Assembly: GCF_008370045.1 (NCBI RefSeq)
Contig: NZ_VOBN01000006.1
Location: 124,001-188,000 of the forward strand
Origin: Pseudomonas sp. ANT_J12
GTDB taxonomy: Bacteria > Pseudomonadota > Gammaproteobacteria > Pseudomonadales > Pseudomonadaceae
DNA: 64,000 nt
Direction: 5' to 3'
Shown: positions 30,224 through 39,557 of the stretch, piece by piece
How the letters are laid out: each line of letters begins with the position of its first letter
How positions within the stretch are numbered: position 1 is the stretch's first letter
Notes under the pieces: generated by a model
What the model saw: only the letters and a program-made list of their open reading frames with translations
Told to the model about the DNA's origin: nothing
Databases searched by the model: none
Made by a program: the position numbers and the translations under genes

Positions 30224-30597
30224 CAGCCCGTTATCCGGCTACAGGTGAACTTGCCACTGCTGCCGCCGGAGCTGGAAAACCGATTGATGGTGGTCCAGCC
30301 GACGCGGCGACTGTAGCCGACCCAAGCTTCGCCGTCGGAGGCGAGGCCGGTGAAAAAGGTCAGTTGCCCGTAGCGGCTGCTGGTCTGCGCCCAATAGCGT
30401 TTGCCGAGCACTTCAAAGCCTCGCAGGTAGATCGTGCTGCCGACGGTATTGACGCTATAGGCGTTGCCATCGGGATCGACACACGCGAGCAGATTGGCGC
30501 TGCGGGTGCAGGTGGCCAGGCTTGGGATCTGTGCCCAGGCATCGGCGGTCATCAATAGCGATAGGCTCAACAGCGCGCACTTCAGGGCGTTTCCCAT
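30220..30597 (-). CDS. Small exported protein of unknown function
   Basis: A 125-residue protein with a signal peptide ([16 protein letters not shown]) and a mature part rich in aromatic and small residues. Four cysteines (ATCTR, LACVD, FTCSR, TGC end) could form two disulfides. It is convergent with amiC, the two stops sharing a 4-nt overlap. I do not recognise the family. It interrupts the rightward zinc-starvation genes and has no visible Zur box of its own. Confidence 0.7.
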   Translation of the reverse strand: MGNALKCALLSLSLLMTADAWAQIPSLATCTRSANLLACVDPDGNAYSVNTVGSTIYLRGFEVLGKRYWAQTSSRYGQLTFFTGLASDGEAWVGYSRRVGWTTINRFSSSGGSSGKFTCSRITGC

Positions 30598-30675
30598 GGC
30601 ATTTCTCGAGGAGCGAACGGCTCAAGCATCGTGCCCTTTGTCTTGGCGGACAAGAGGGGAGTGGTTTATTTGTGT

Positions 30676-30690
30676 TGTTATACTATAACA
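30676..30690. promoter_or_regulatory. Zur box upstream of zigA
   Basis: TGTTATACTATAACA is a perfect palindrome around a central C and an excellent match to the Zur operator. It is 97 nt upstream of the zigA start. It lies on the rightward side of the small exported-protein gene and most likely controls zigA and the DUF1826 gene. Confidence 0.93.
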
Positions 30691-30786
30691 TTAAAAACAT
30701 ACTTGCCCTTGTGCCCCAAGAACGTGAAGAGCTGCGCGAACGCCACAAACGGGCGTCGACCGGCCACATCCTGTGAGGAATACCTG

Positions 30787-31992
30787 ATGCCCCATCGTCT
30801 CCCCGTGACCGTCCTGTCGGGCTTTCTCGGCGCCGGCAAGAGTACGTTGCTCAATTACGTACTACGTAATCGCGAAAACCTGCGTGTTGCCGTGATCGTC
30901 AACGACATGAGCGAAATCAATATCGACGGCAGCGAAGTCCAGCGCGATGTCAGCCTGAACCGCGCCGAAGAAAAGCTCGTGGAAATGAGCAACGGCTGCA
31001 TTTGCTGCACCTTGCGTGAAGACTTGTTGGACGAGGTCAGCAAACTCGCCAAGGAGGGTCGTTTCGATTACCTGTTGATCGAATCCACCGGCATTTCCGA
31101 GCCGCTGCCCGTGGCGGAAACCTTCACCTTCCGCGACGACGAAGGCCAGAGCCTGGCCGACATCGCCCGGCTCGACACCATGGTCACGGTGGTCGACGGC
31201 ATGAACTTCCTGCTCGACTACCAGGCCGCCGAAAGCCTCGCGTCCCGGGGTGAAACCCTGGGCGAGGAGGATGAGCGCTCGATCACTGACCTGCTGATCG
31301 AGCAGATCGAATTCGCCGACGTGATCCTGATCAGCAAGATCGATTTGATCAGCAGCAGCGAGCGCCAGGAGCTGATCGCGATCCTCGAACGGCTCAACTC
31401 ACAGGCGGAAATCATCCCGATGGTCATGGGCGAAATCCCGCTGGAAAAAATCCTCAACACCGGCCGCTTCGACTTCGAAAAAGCCGCTCAGGCGCCAGGC
31501 TGGTTGCAGGAATTGCGCGGCGAGCACGTGCCGGAAACCGAAGAGTACGGCATCGCCTCGACAGCCTACCGCGCACGCCGGCCGTTTCACCCGCAGCGGT
31601 TTTTCAGTTTCATCGACCGCCCGTGGGTCAACGGCAAACTGCTGCGCTCCAAGGGTTTTTTCTGGCTGGCCAGCAAGCACATGGACGCCGGCAGCTGGTC
31701 CCAGGCCGGCGGGTTGATGCGTCATGGATTTGCTGGCCGCTGGTGGCGTTTCGTGCCGAAAACCCAATGGCCGCAGGATGAAGAAAGCACTGCCGCAATC
31801 ATGGAAAACTGGACCGCCAGCACCGGCGATTGCCGCCAGGAATTGGTGTTCATCGGCCAGAACATCGACTTCGCGCAACTCACCGCCGAGCTCGATAACT
31901 GCCTGCTGACCGACGATGAAATGGCCCAAGGGATCGAGAGCTGGCGCCTGTTACCGGATCCGTTTGGCCCTTGGCACGAAGAGGCTGCCTGA
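30787..31992 (+). CDS. zigA: Zinc-regulated COG0523 GTPase (ZigA, CobW/ZNG1-like)
   Basis: A 401-residue G3E-family GTPase thought to deliver zinc to client enzymes in zinc shortage. It has Walker A GFLGAGKS at 12-19, the metal-binding C71-x-C73-C74, the ESTGISEP switch region, SKIDL for guanine recognition, and a C-terminal CobW domain. The ATG at 30787 follows GAGGAA; the reading frame is open further upstream but without family sequence. It overlaps the DUF1826 gene by 1 nt. In P. aeruginosa the dksA2 gene precedes zigA (recalled); it is absent here. Confidence 0.93.
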   Translation: MPHRLPVTVLSGFLGAGKSTLLNYVLRNRENLRVAVIVNDMSEINIDGSEVQRDVSLNRAEEKLVEMSNGCICCTLREDLLDEVSKLAKEGRFDYLLIESTGISEPLPVAETFTFRDDEGQSLADIARLDTMVTVVDGMNFLLDYQAAESLASRGETLGEEDERSITDLLIEQIEFADVILISKIDLISSSERQELIAILERLNSQAEIIPMVMGEIPLEKILNTGRFDFEKAAQAPGWLQELRGEHVPETEEYGIASTAYRARRPFHPQRFFSFIDRPWVNGKLLRSKGFFWLASKHMDAGSWSQAGGLMRHGFAGRWWRFVPKTQWPQDEESTAAIMENWTASTGDCRQELVFIGQNIDFAQLTAELDNCLLTDDEMAQGIESWRLLPDPFGPWHEEAA

Positions 31993-32624
31993 TGCTGACC
32001 CTGATTCGGCCAACTCGCCAGCACCACGGCGCCAACCCGAAAGTCCTGACCAAAATCCTCCACGACGACGCCAATCTCGCCGTCTGGCAGCGCCAACTCC
32101 CGGTGCACATCGCCGATTTCGCCCGTCTGCTGCTGTCGCTGAACGAGCCCCTGGCCGAATCGCTATCACTGGAACTTGCCAGCGAAGACGCCGAGCCCAA
32201 CCTGCGCGGATTGGCTTCAGGTTTCAGCGATCTGCAAGGCTACGAAGGTTTTATCACCGACGTCTCCTGGCTGGTCAGTGCCTTCGCCTGTTTGTTGGGC
32301 GCCAAGCGCATCGGCCTGCGCCTGCGCGTGCTCGACAAAGCCATGTGCCCACGCTTCCACGTCGATCACGTGCCGGTTCGGCTGATCACCACTTATGCCG
32401 GCGTCGGCAGCCAGTGGCTGAAAGAAGGCGCGATGGATCGCCGGCAACTGGGCAAACCGGAAGCTGAACCGCAGTCGCAGATCCAGCAAGTCAGCAGCGG
32501 CGATGTAGCGTTGCTCAAAGGCGAGAAGTGGCACGGCAACGAAGGCTTCGGTTTGATCCATCGCTCACCGGAACCGGCGCCCGGCGAGCGTCGGTTGATC
32601 CTGACACTCGACTGGCTCAACTAG
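31992..32624 (+). CDS. DUF1826-domain protein
   Basis: A 210-residue soluble protein of the DUF1826 family, widely linked to Zur regulons but of unknown function. Conserved-looking text includes CPRFHVDHVPVRLITTYAGVG, whose Cys and two His suggest a metal or 2-oxoglutarate-oxygenase-like site, and KGEKWHGNEGFGLIHRSP. The start ATG overlaps the zigA stop (TGATG), so they are co-translated. The stop overlaps the convergent small gene by 4 nt. Confidence 0.85.
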   Translation: MLTLIRPTRQHHGANPKVLTKILHDDANLAVWQRQLPVHIADFARLLLSLNEPLAESLSLELASEDAEPNLRGLASGFSDLQGYEGFITDVSWLVSAFACLLGAKRIGLRLRVLDKAMCPRFHVDHVPVRLITTYAGVGSQWLKEGAMDRRQLGKPEAEPQSQIQQVSSGDVALLKGEKWHGNEGFGLIHRSPEPAPGERRLILTLDWLN

Positions 32625-32977
32625 GGCTTGAGCCAGTGACCCTGGCTCTGCGCCTCGCAAAACGGCTGTAAATACGCCGCATCGGTGGCCACGCCGTAAT
32701 AGTGAATATCCTGGCGGTAGGGCATATTGGCGACTTGGGCGTTGTTGCACACCCCAAAAGCGCCGGTGGGGCATTGGTCGACGTATTGCACCTCGACTTT
32801 CTGCCCGGGAAGATTCGGCTGGCAGAAGCCGTCAGCGAAGAGTTTTTCCGGGATGTTGCGGTTCTGCTGGCAGACTTTCACGTCGAGTCGTTCCGCCGTG
32901 CTATGTACCACGCAGGCCTGGGCCAGCGCCTCGCCCGACACCAGCGCCAACAGCAACGACAATCCCATCAACCGCAT
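32621..32977 (-). CDS. Small cysteine-rich exported protein
   Basis: A 118-residue protein with a signal peptide (LSLLLALVSGEALAQ) and six cysteines in the mature part. It contains an NMPYRQDIHYYGVATD segment. ATG 32977 or 32968 may be the start. The family is unknown to me. It is convergent with the DUF1826 gene and 27 nt from the divergent GTPase gene start, leaving little room for promoters. Confidence 0.65.
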   Translation of the reverse strand: MRLMGLSLLLALVSGEALAQACVVHSTAERLDVKVCQQNRNIPEKLFADGFCQPNLPGQKVEVQYVDQCPTGAFGVCNNAQVANMPYRQDIHYYGVATDAAYLQPFCEAQSQGHWLKP

Positions 32978-33004
32978 TCTCTACCTCCTCAGAAACCTTC
33001 GACC

Positions 33005-33982
33005 ATGTTGCAGAACATCCCCACTCATGTCATCGCCGGCCCATTGGGTGCCGGCAAGACCAGCCTGATCAAGCACCTGCTGGCGCAGCGGCCGGCGAAT
33101 GAGCGCTGGGCGGTGCTGATCAACGAGTTCGGCCAGATCGGCCTCGATGCCGCGCTGCTGACCCAGGACGCCGATGGTATCGCACTGGGCGAAGTGGCCG
33201 GGGGCTGTTTGTGTTGCGTCAATGGTGCGCCGTTCCAGATCGGCCTTGGGCGGTTGCTGCGCAAGGCGCGACCGGATCGGCTGTTTATCGAGCCCTCCGG
33301 GCTGGGGCATCCGGCGCAGTTGCTGCGGCAGTTGAGCGAGGCGCCGTGGCTTGGAGTGCTGGCGGTGCAGCCGTGTGTGCTGGTGCTGGATGCCCAGGCG
33401 CTGGCGGCCGGAAAACCGTTGCCGGCGGCGCAACAGGAGGCGCTAATCAGCGCGGGTTTGTTGCTGCTGAACAAGTCAGAACACCTCGATGACGCTGATC
33501 GTCAGCGAATCACTGGGCAGTTGCCAGCACGTCGGCTGTATTGGACGCAGCAAGCGGTCTTGCCATTGAGCGAGTTGCCGGGGCTTGAGAGTCAGGCTGT
33601 CGCGGGTGTGGATAACTTCGTCGCGCCCAAGGGATTGGCGCAGATGCCGGCCATCTGGACCGCCCCCGCGTTCCCCATTTGCTTGAGTCAGGAACAGGAG
33701 GGTGGCTGGAGCATTGGCTGGCGTTGGCACCCGAGCCAGACGTTTGATGCAGCGCTCATCGGCAAGTGGCTTGAAAGCCTTGCCTGGCGGCGGGCGAAGC
33801 TGGTTATCCACAGTGGCGGTGGTTGGATTTCAGCGAATGCGGTGGATAACTCGGCGTTGGAGTGGCGGCCGAGCGAATGGCGTCAGGATTCGCGGATTGA
33901 GCTGATTTTTAGCGAGCCGCAGGATGTAGATACATTGCAACGAGCGCTTGCCGACTGCCGGACAATCAAGGCCGCCACTTAG
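33005..33982 (+). CDS. Second COG0523 (CobW/ZNG1-like) GTPase
   Basis: A 325-residue G3E-family GTPase. Walker A is GPLGAGKTS, the metal site is GGCLCCVNG (CxCC) and the Lid/NKxD-like region reads LLNKSEHL. It is shorter and clearly different from zigA. It follows the zinc cluster in the same direction and may also supply metal to a client, but I see no Zur box directly before it. The last 17 nt overlap the convergent DUF3301 gene. Confidence 0.88.
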   Translation: MLQNIPTHVIAGPLGAGKTSLIKHLLAQRPANERWAVLINEFGQIGLDAALLTQDADGIALGEVAGGCLCCVNGAPFQIGLGRLLRKARPDRLFIEPSGLGHPAQLLRQLSEAPWLGVLAVQPCVLVLDAQALAAGKPLPAAQQEALISAGLLLLNKSEHLDDADRQRITGQLPARRLYWTQQAVLPLSELPGLESQAVAGVDNFVAPKGLAQMPAIWTAPAFPICLSQEQEGGWSIGWRWHPSQTFDAALIGKWLESLAWRRAKLVIHSGGGWISANAVDNSALEWRPSEWRQDSRIELIFSEPQDVDTLQRALADCRTIKAAT

Positions 33983-34385
33983 TGTGTTCCTGCCGCCACT
34001 GGCTCATCTCAATCACTTCACCCCGCGGCTTCACCACTTCAACTACCGGCGGCGTGTCGTCAAACGGCATCGGGTAGGGCGCCAGTTCAATCTGCGCGCT
34101 GTGCGCACCGAATTGGGTGATGGTCCCGGTATGGCGGGTTTCGCCGGTCACGGTGAATTCGAAGTTATACACACGCGCCAACCGTCGACGACCGTTCGCA
34201 TCTTTGATAAAACCGATTTTTTTCAGCGCCACGTTGCCGTCGAGCAACTCGATCTCGAGCTTGGCGCAATGCTGCTTGACCCGCTCCAGCGCGCGCTCGC
34301 GCAAGCCGTGGTTGTGCCACAGCCATGCGGCGCCAGTGGCGAGCAGCATTAGCACGAAGATATTTCCGAGGGTCAGCATCAACAA
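33966..34385 (-). CDS. DUF3301-family membrane-anchored protein
   Basis: A 139-residue protein with one N-terminal transmembrane helix (LGNIFVLMLLATGAAWLW). A basic helix (RERALERVKQHC) and a small beta-rich domain (ARVYNFEFTVTGETRHTG) follow, typical of DUF3301. Start is ATG 34385 or 34379. Function is unknown. It lies divergent from pdxY. Confidence 0.8.
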   Translation of the reverse strand: MLMLTLGNIFVLMLLATGAAWLWHNHGLRERALERVKQHCAKLEIELLDGNVALKKIGFIKDANGRRRLARVYNFEFTVTGETRHTGTITQFGAHSAQIELAPYPMPFDDTPPVVEVVKPRGEVIEMSQWRQEHTKWRP

Positions 34386-34498
34386 AGTGCTCCAACAAGA
34401 TAGTGCCAGCTTAACTGTGTCGCCGGTCTGTCGTACAGGCTGTGTTTAGTCGCATACTGCGCGGCTCGAATTTCAATCGTTTTACGGAAACTCACCGC

Positions 34499-35371
34499 AT
34501 GAAACGTACGCCCCATCTGCTCGCCATTCAGTCCCACGTGGTGTTCGGCCACGCTGGCAACAGCGCCGCGGTTTTCCCGATGCAGCGGGTCGGGGTGAAT
34601 GTCTGGCCGCTCAACACCGTGCAATTCTCCAATCACACGCAATACGGGCAGTGGGCGGGGGAAATTCTGCCGCCGCACCAGATCCCGGAGCTGGTGGAAG
34701 GCATCGCCGCGATCGGTGAACTGGGCAACTGCGATGCGGTGCTGTCCGGTTACCTTGGCAGTGCGGCCCAGGGCCGGGCGATCCTTACTGGCGTGGCACG
34801 GATCAAGTCGGTCAACGCGAAGGCGTTGTACCTGTGCGACCCGGTAATGGGCCATCCGGAGAAGGGTTGCAGCGTACCGGCCGAGGTCAGCGACTTCCTG
34901 CTGGAGGAAGCCGCCGCCGTGGCGGACTTCATGTGCCCGAATCAGCTGGAGCTGGACAGCTTCTCGGGGCGCAAGCCGCAGTCGTTGTTCGATTGCCTGG
35001 CCATGGCGCGAGCGCTGTTGGCGCGCGGTCCGAAGGCAGTACTGGTCAAACATCTGGACTATCCCGGCAAACCGGAAGACGTGTTCGAGATGCTGCTGGT
35101 GACCGCTGAGGGCAGTTGGCATTTGCGTCGGCCGTTGTTGGCGTTTCCGCGTCAGCCGGTAGGGGTCGGTGACCTGACGTCCGGGCTGTTCCTGGCCCGC
35201 GTGCTGTTGGGGGACAGCCTGGTGGCGGCGTTCGAATTCACCGCGGCCGCGGTGCATGAAGTGCTGCTGGAAACCCAGGCCTGCGCCAGCTATGAGCTGG
35301 AACTGGTGCGGGCGCAGGACCGGATCGCGCATCCGCGGGTGCGGTTCGAGGCGACGCCGATCAGCCTTTAA
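34499..35371 (+). CDS. pdxY: Pyridoxal kinase
   Basis: Phosphorylates pyridoxal in the vitamin B6 salvage pathway. The 290-residue ribokinase-fold protein contains [23 protein letters not shown] at the N terminus, [10 protein letters not shown], and the ATP/anion-hole motif [12 protein letters not shown] near residue 221. Length and motifs are normal. The start at 34499 follows GGAAACTCACC. Expressed alone; a REP element follows the stop. Confidence 0.95.
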   Translation: MKRTPHLLAIQSHVVFGHAGNSAAVFPMQRVGVNVWPLNTVQFSNHTQYGQWAGEILPPHQIPELVEGIAAIGELGNCDAVLSGYLGSAAQGRAILTGVARIKSVNAKALYLCDPVMGHPEKGCSVPAEVSDFLLEEAAAVADFMCPNQLELDSFSGRKPQSLFDCLAMARALLARGPKAVLVKHLDYPGKPEDVFEMLLVTAEGSWHLRRPLLAFPRQPVGVGDLTSGLFLARVLLGDSLVAAFEFTAAAVHEVLLETQACASYELELVRAQDRIAHPRVRFEATPISL

Positions 35372-35372
35372 A

Positions 35373-35468
35373 AGCTTCGCGGGCAAGCCTCGCTCCTACA
35401 GGTTTGGGTTGATCACACATCATGTGTACGACGCAAATCCGTAGGAGCGAGGCTTGCCCGCGAAAGCG
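35373..35468. repeat. REP-like inverted repeat (GCTCCTAC / CGCGGGCAAGCC family)
   Basis: Left arm GCTTCGCGGGCAAGCCTCGC plus TCCTACA and right arm GTAGGAGCGAGGCTTGCCCG plus CGAA are complementary over about 25 bp. The 40-nt spacer contains a smaller palindrome (ACACATCATGTGT). It sits between convergent pdxY and thioesterase genes. Confidence 0.88.
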
Positions 35469-35485
35469 ATCTCAAGCCAAACGCT

Positions 35486-35968
35486 TCAGACGTCGCCCTT
35501 GATCTCCTGATAGCGCTTTTCCAGTTCCTGACGAATCTGCCGACGCTGCTGGGCCTGGATGAAGCGGCGCTTGTCCTCGCTGTTCTGCGGTTGCAGCGGC
35601 GGGACGACGGCCGGTTTGCGCTGGTCATCCACCGCGACCATGGTGAAGAAGCAACTGTTGGTGTGGCGCACCGAGCGCTCGCGAATGTTTTCGGTCACCA
35701 CCTTGATACCCACCTCCATCGAGGTGTTGCCGGTGTAGTTGACCGACGCCAGGAAGGTCACCAACTCGCCGACATGAATCGGCTCGCGGAAAATCACCTG
35801 GTCCACCGACAAGGTCACCACGTAGCGGCCGGCATAACGGCTGGCGCAGGCGTAGGCCACTTCGTCGAGGTATTTGAGCAGGGTGCCGCCGTGGACATTG
35901 CCAGAGAAGTTGGCCATGTCGGGGGTCATCAATACCGTCATCGACAGTTGGGCGTTTCCGGGTTCCAT
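35486..35968 (-). CDS. Acyl-CoA thioesterase (YciA-like hot-dog fold)
   Basis: A 160-residue hot-dog thioesterase that hydrolyses acyl-CoAs. Characteristic text includes MTPDMANFSGNVHGGTLLKYLDEVAYACA with the catalytic Asp/Asn region and helix, DQVIFREPIHVGELV and SCFFTMVAVD. A basic, Gln-rich C-terminal tail follows. The start at 35968 (MEPGNAQLSM) is favoured over an upstream in-frame ATG because the family begins here. Confidence 0.92.
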   Translation of the reverse strand: MEPGNAQLSMTVLMTPDMANFSGNVHGGTLLKYLDEVAYACASRYAGRYVVTLSVDQVIFREPIHVGELVTFLASVNYTGNTSMEVGIKVVTENIRERSVRHTNSCFFTMVAVDDQRKPAVVPPLQPQNSEDKRRFIQAQQRRQIRQELEKRYQEIKGDV

Positions 35969-36171
35969 AGCGTTCTCACGGGTCAAGGCAGGATTTCGGG
36001 AGCGCACCTCTGCGGGTGCGTGGTCGGCTTTTCAAAACCAACAGTTATCGGGACGCCGGGCAGGGGGCTGCCGTCACGCGCGGATCGATCTGTTTCCATA
36101 TATTGCACCGCCTTTCTGCCGGAAGTCGCGGTGTTACGCTCCGGGAAGTCGATTTCAAGGAGCCCCATACC

Positions 36172-37935
36172 ATGCATGCCATCAGTTTCATCCAGGATCT
36201 GGCAGTGATCATGTTGGTCGCAGGTGTGGTGACCGTGCTCTTTCACCGGTTCAAGCAACCGGTGGTCCTCGGCTACATCGTCGCCGGTTTCATCATCGGC
36301 CCGCACACCCCGCCGTTCGGCCTGATCCACGACGAAGAGACGATCAAGACCCTCGCCGAACTCGGGGTGATTTTCCTGATGTTCTGCCTGGGCCTGGAGT
36401 TCAGCCTGCGCAAGCTGTTCAAGGTCGGGGCTACGGCGTTTATCGCGGCGTTCCTGGAAATCGTGCTGATGATCTGGATCGGCTACGAAATCGGCCGCTG
36501 GTTTGACTGGAACACCATGGATTCGCTGTTCCTCGGGGCGATCCTGGCGATTTCCTCGACCACCATCATCGTCAAGGCCCTCAACGATCTGAAGATGAAG
36601 AACGAGCGCTTCGCCCAGTTGATCTTCGGCGTGCTGATTGTCGAAGACATTCTCGGCATCGGCATCATCGCCTTGCTGTCGAGCATCGCCGTCAGCGGTA
36701 CCGTCAGCTCGGGCGAAGTGTTCTCCACTGTCGGCAAACTCTCGCTGTTCATGATCGTCGCACTGGTCATCGGCATCCTGCTGGTGCCACGCCTGTTGGC
36801 CTACGTGGCCAAGTTCGAAAGCAACGAGATGCTGTTGATCACCGTGCTGGGCTTGTGTTTCGGCTTCTGCCTGCTGGTGGTCAAACTCGAATACAGCATG
36901 GTCCTCGGCGCCTTCCTGATTGGGGCGATCATGGCCGAATCCCGGCAGTTACTGAAGATCGAACGCCTGATCGAGCCGGTTCGCGACCTGTTCAGCGCGA
37001 TCTTCTTCGTGGCCATCGGGCTGATGCTCGACCCGCTGATCCTGCTGCAATACGCCTGGCCGATCGCGGTGATCACTGTGGCCGTGGTGTTGGGCAAGAT
37101 GTTGTCCTGCGGCCTCGGCGCCTTTATCGCCGGCAATGACGGACGTACCTCACTGCGGGTCGGGATGGGTCTGTCACAGATTGGCGAATTTTCCTTCATC
37201 ATCGCCGCGTTGGGCATGACGTTGCAGGTCACCAGCAATTTCCTCTATCCAGTGGCCGTGGCGGTGTCGGTGATTACCACGCTGCTGACGCCCTACCTGA
37301 TCCGCGCCGCCGACCCACTGTCGATCAAGCTGGCGGCGGTCATGCCGGGGCGCCTGAGCCGCGTGCTGGGGATGTATGGCGAATGGCTGCGCAGCATTCA
37401 GCCGCAAGGCGAGGGCGCACTGCTGGCGTCGATGATTCGGCGGATTCTGTTGCAGGTGGGGGTCAATCTGGCGCTGGTGATCGCGATCTTCTTTTCGGGC
37501 GCGTTTTTCGCCGAGCGCATGTCGGAGTACCTGCAAGCCTGGATCAGCGAGCCGAGCTGGCAAAAAGCGTTGATCTGGGGCGGGGCGTTGCTGTTGTCGC
37601 TGCCCTTCCTGATCGCCGCCTATCGCAAGCTTAAGGCGCTGTCGATGCTGCTGGCGGAGATGGGCGTGAAGCCGGAGATGGCGGGCCGTCACACGCAGCG
37701 AGTGCGCCGGGTGATCGCCGAAGTGATCCCGATCCTCTCGCTGCTGGTGATTTTCCTGCTGCTGGCAGCCTTGTCGGCCAGTATTCTGCCGACCAACAAG
37801 TTGCTGGTGCTGATCGCCGTGGTCACGGCCGCCGTAGCGGCGCTGCTCTGGCGCTGGTTCATCCGCGTGCACACGCGCATGCAGGTGGCCTTGCTGGAAA
37901 CCCTGGACAACCACAAGGAATCGTCCGGGCATTGA
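36172..37935 (+). CDS. Monovalent cation:proton antiporter, CPA2 (KefB/YbaL-like)
   Basis: A 587-residue inner-membrane transporter with about 12-13 helices in the N-terminal exchanger domain. Text includes VVLGYIVAGFIIGPH, LGVIFLMFCLGLEFS and FGVLIVEDILGIGIIALL, the last holding the buried Glu-Asp used for ion exchange. A C-terminal pair of extra helices replaces the RCK/TrkA-N domain of full Kef proteins. The ATG at 36172 has AAGGAG upstream. Probably exports K+ or Na+ in exchange for protons. Confidence 0.92.
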   Translation: MHAISFIQDLAVIMLVAGVVTVLFHRFKQPVVLGYIVAGFIIGPHTPPFGLIHDEETIKTLAELGVIFLMFCLGLEFSLRKLFKVGATAFIAAFLEIVLMIWIGYEIGRWFDWNTMDSLFLGAILAISSTTIIVKALNDLKMKNERFAQLIFGVLIVEDILGIGIIALLSSIAVSGTVSSGEVFSTVGKLSLFMIVALVIGILLVPRLLAYVAKFESNEMLLITVLGLCFGFCLLVVKLEYSMVLGAFLIGAIMAESRQLLKIERLIEPVRDLFSAIFFVAIGLMLDPLILLQYAWPIAVITVAVVLGKMLSCGLGAFIAGNDGRTSLRVGMGLSQIGEFSFIIAALGMTLQVTSNFLYPVAVAVSVITTLLTPYLIRAADPLSIKLAAVMPGRLSRVLGMYGEWLRSIQPQGEGALLASMIRRILLQVGVNLALVIAIFFSGAFFAERMSEYLQAWISEPSWQKALIWGGALLLSLPFLIAAYRKLKALSMLLAEMGVKPEMAGRHTQRVRRVIAEVIPILSLLVIFLLLAALSASILPTNKLLVLIAVVTAAVAALLWRWFIRVHTRMQVALLETLDNHKESSGH

Positions 37936-37956
37936 ACGGCGGGGGCTCCGGGCGAA

Positions 37957-38364
37957 TCAGCTTTCCAGCCAGACGTCCCGCGCCCAGTGCCAGACCGATT
38001 CCCAGGTTTCTTCGGCAATCAGTTCTTCTTCGGCTTGCCACAGCACCACGGTGCCGTCTTCTTCGACCAGGTAGTAGTCGTCACCGTCCTGGCAGATCGG
38101 GATCATGCTGCGGTCCACGCCAGCGTCCCAGGCGTTGGCGGCAACGTCCGGCAGGTAGGTGTGGGATTGGGGGTCGGTAACGGTGACCGGCTCCAGGCTG
38201 CCGTAGACCACGTCGCTGACGGTCAGCAAAAATTCTCTGAAGACGAACGGGATGTCGATGAACAGCTGTTCTTCGATTTCCACGATCTGATCTTCGTCCG
38301 GCAACTCCAAGGGGACCGGTACCGGTTCGTTGGCTTCACGCAGTTGTTCGATGATTTCTTCCAC
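37957..38364 (-). CDS. SMI1/KNR4-family protein
   Basis: A 135-residue acidic protein. The EIEEQLFIDIPFVFREFLLTVSDVV segment and DDYYLVEEDGTVVLWQAE match the SMI1/KNR4 (SUKH-like) fold. Some members are immunity proteins for toxins; no toxin gene is adjacent here, and a single conserved housekeeping copy of this kind is common in Pseudomonas. The pI is very low (many Glu/Asp). Confidence 0.8.
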   Translation of the reverse strand: MEEIIEQLREANEPVPVPLELPDEDQIVEIEEQLFIDIPFVFREFLLTVSDVVYGSLEPVTVTDPQSHTYLPDVAANAWDAGVDRSMIPICQDGDDYYLVEEDGTVVLWQAEEELIAEETWESVWHWARDVWLES

Positions 38365-38445
38365 GTCCGGGATCCTCTTGCTGATGGCGCGGTTTAGTTG
38401 GGGCGGTTTATACAGTAGCTCGCTATAGATGCAACCGCGAAATAG

Positions 38446-38473
38446 AAAACCCCGGCCGAGGCCGGGGCTTTTT
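38446..38473 (-). terminator. Rho-independent terminator of the Tim44-like gene
   Basis: AAAACCCCGGCC-GA-GGCCGGGGCTTTTT on the + strand forms a GC-rich stem with A and T runs on both sides. It lies 38 nt after the stop of the leftward Tim44-like gene and 80 nt upstream of the SMI1/KNR4 gene, and could work in both directions. Confidence 0.9.
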
Positions 38474-38511
38474 ATAGGGATAACATTGCGACAGGCTTAA
38501 CGCGCGTCGGT

Positions 38512-39378
38512 TCAGCCGTTCTGGCGGATACCGGCGACCAGCCAAGGCTGGTTCTCACCCTGTGCGCGTTCCATGTTCCAGCTTTCGCTGAACACTTCGC
38601 CCTGGTCGAAACGCGAGGTCTTCGACAAACCGCTGAAGGTCAGGGTGGCGATGGTCTTGTCCGCACGATCATCCACGCCGTCCAGTTGGACATTGAGGTT
38701 ATCGATGTAGGTCGACTGGAAGCCGTCGCCCAGGTCGGCACGTTCGCGCTTGAGGAACTCCAGCATTTGCGGGGTCACGAACTCGGCGATCTTGTCCATT
38801 TCGTTGGCGTCCCAGTGCTGCTGCAGCGACTGGAAGTGACTGCGGGCCGCTTCGATGAAGTTCTGTTCATTGAACCAGGCGGGAGCGTTGATCACCGGAC
38901 GAGCGGCAGGTGCTGCCGAGCCACCGAAGATCGAACCGCCGGCCGGCTTGTTCTCGAACGTTTCGCGATGCATCGGCGCGCCAGCCGGAGCCAGGTGCTC
39001 CTGTTGCTTGCGGCGACGTGCGGCGATGAAACGAAAGATCAGGAAGGCGATGACGGCCATGATCAGGATGTCGAAGATCTGCATGCCCTGGAAGCCGCCG
39101 CCCATGAACATGGAGGCCAGCAGGCCACCAGCCGCGAGACCGGCCAGAGGGCCGAGCCAGCGCGAAGCACCGCCGGCTTTGGCCGCAGCGCCTGCGGCAC
39201 CGGCAGCACCTGCGGTTGCAGCAGCGCCGCCCGCAGCCGAAGAAGGCGCCATCTGGCTGGTCTGGTGGGTCGGCGCAGCGCCGGCGCTTTTGCCGCCGCC
39301 AAAGCGTTTGGCATTGGCGTCGAGGCTCATCGTCAGGCCGATACACAGCGCCATGGCGATGCTAAGAAAACGTTTCAT
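38512..39378 (-). CDS. Tim44-like domain protein
   Basis: A 288-residue envelope protein. A signal-like N terminus (MKRFLSIAMALCIGLTMSLDANA) is followed by a low-complexity Ala/Gly region (residues 45-75), a transmembrane helix (FDILIMAVIAFLIFRFIA) and a C-terminal Tim44-like fold from WFNEQNFIEAARSHFQSLQQHWD to the end. The ATG at 39378 has GGAATTCCCC upstream. Its function in bacteria is unknown. It ends at a strong terminator. Confidence 0.85.
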   Translation of the reverse strand: MKRFLSIAMALCIGLTMSLDANAKRFGGGKSAGAAPTHQTSQMAPSSAAGGAAATAGAAGAAGAAAKAGGASRWLGPLAGLAAGGLLASMFMGGGFQGMQIFDILIMAVIAFLIFRFIAARRRKQQEHLAPAGAPMHRETFENKPAGGSIFGGSAAPAARPVINAPAWFNEQNFIEAARSHFQSLQQHWDANEMDKIAEFVTPQMLEFLKRERADLGDGFQSTYIDNLNVQLDGVDDRADKTIATLTFSGLSKTSRFDQGEVFSESWNMERAQGENQPWLVAGIRQNG

Positions 39379-39557
39379 AAGGGGAATTCCCATTTGTGGA
39401 TTGCACGCCGGCCATGTTGCACAGCTGAAGTGTCACTGGCTAGCGGCAGAGTGTTTCGGGCTTTTGCCTGACAGGTTGCGTTCAGCTTCAGTCAGCGCAA
39501 TAGGGCCTTTTACCTTTCGTCCGTAGGACAAGTGGATAAGTGTTGTAGGAAGAAAAC

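Noticed and set aside
35373..35468. REP pairs considered as a CRISPR array.
   Set aside because: Only two inverted arms with no regular direct repeats or spacers, and no cas genes in the window.
37957..38364. SMI1/KNR4 protein as part of a contact-dependent toxin immunity locus.
   Set aside because: No toxin, VgrG, Rhs or CdiA gene is adjacent, and the gene sits among housekeeping genes.
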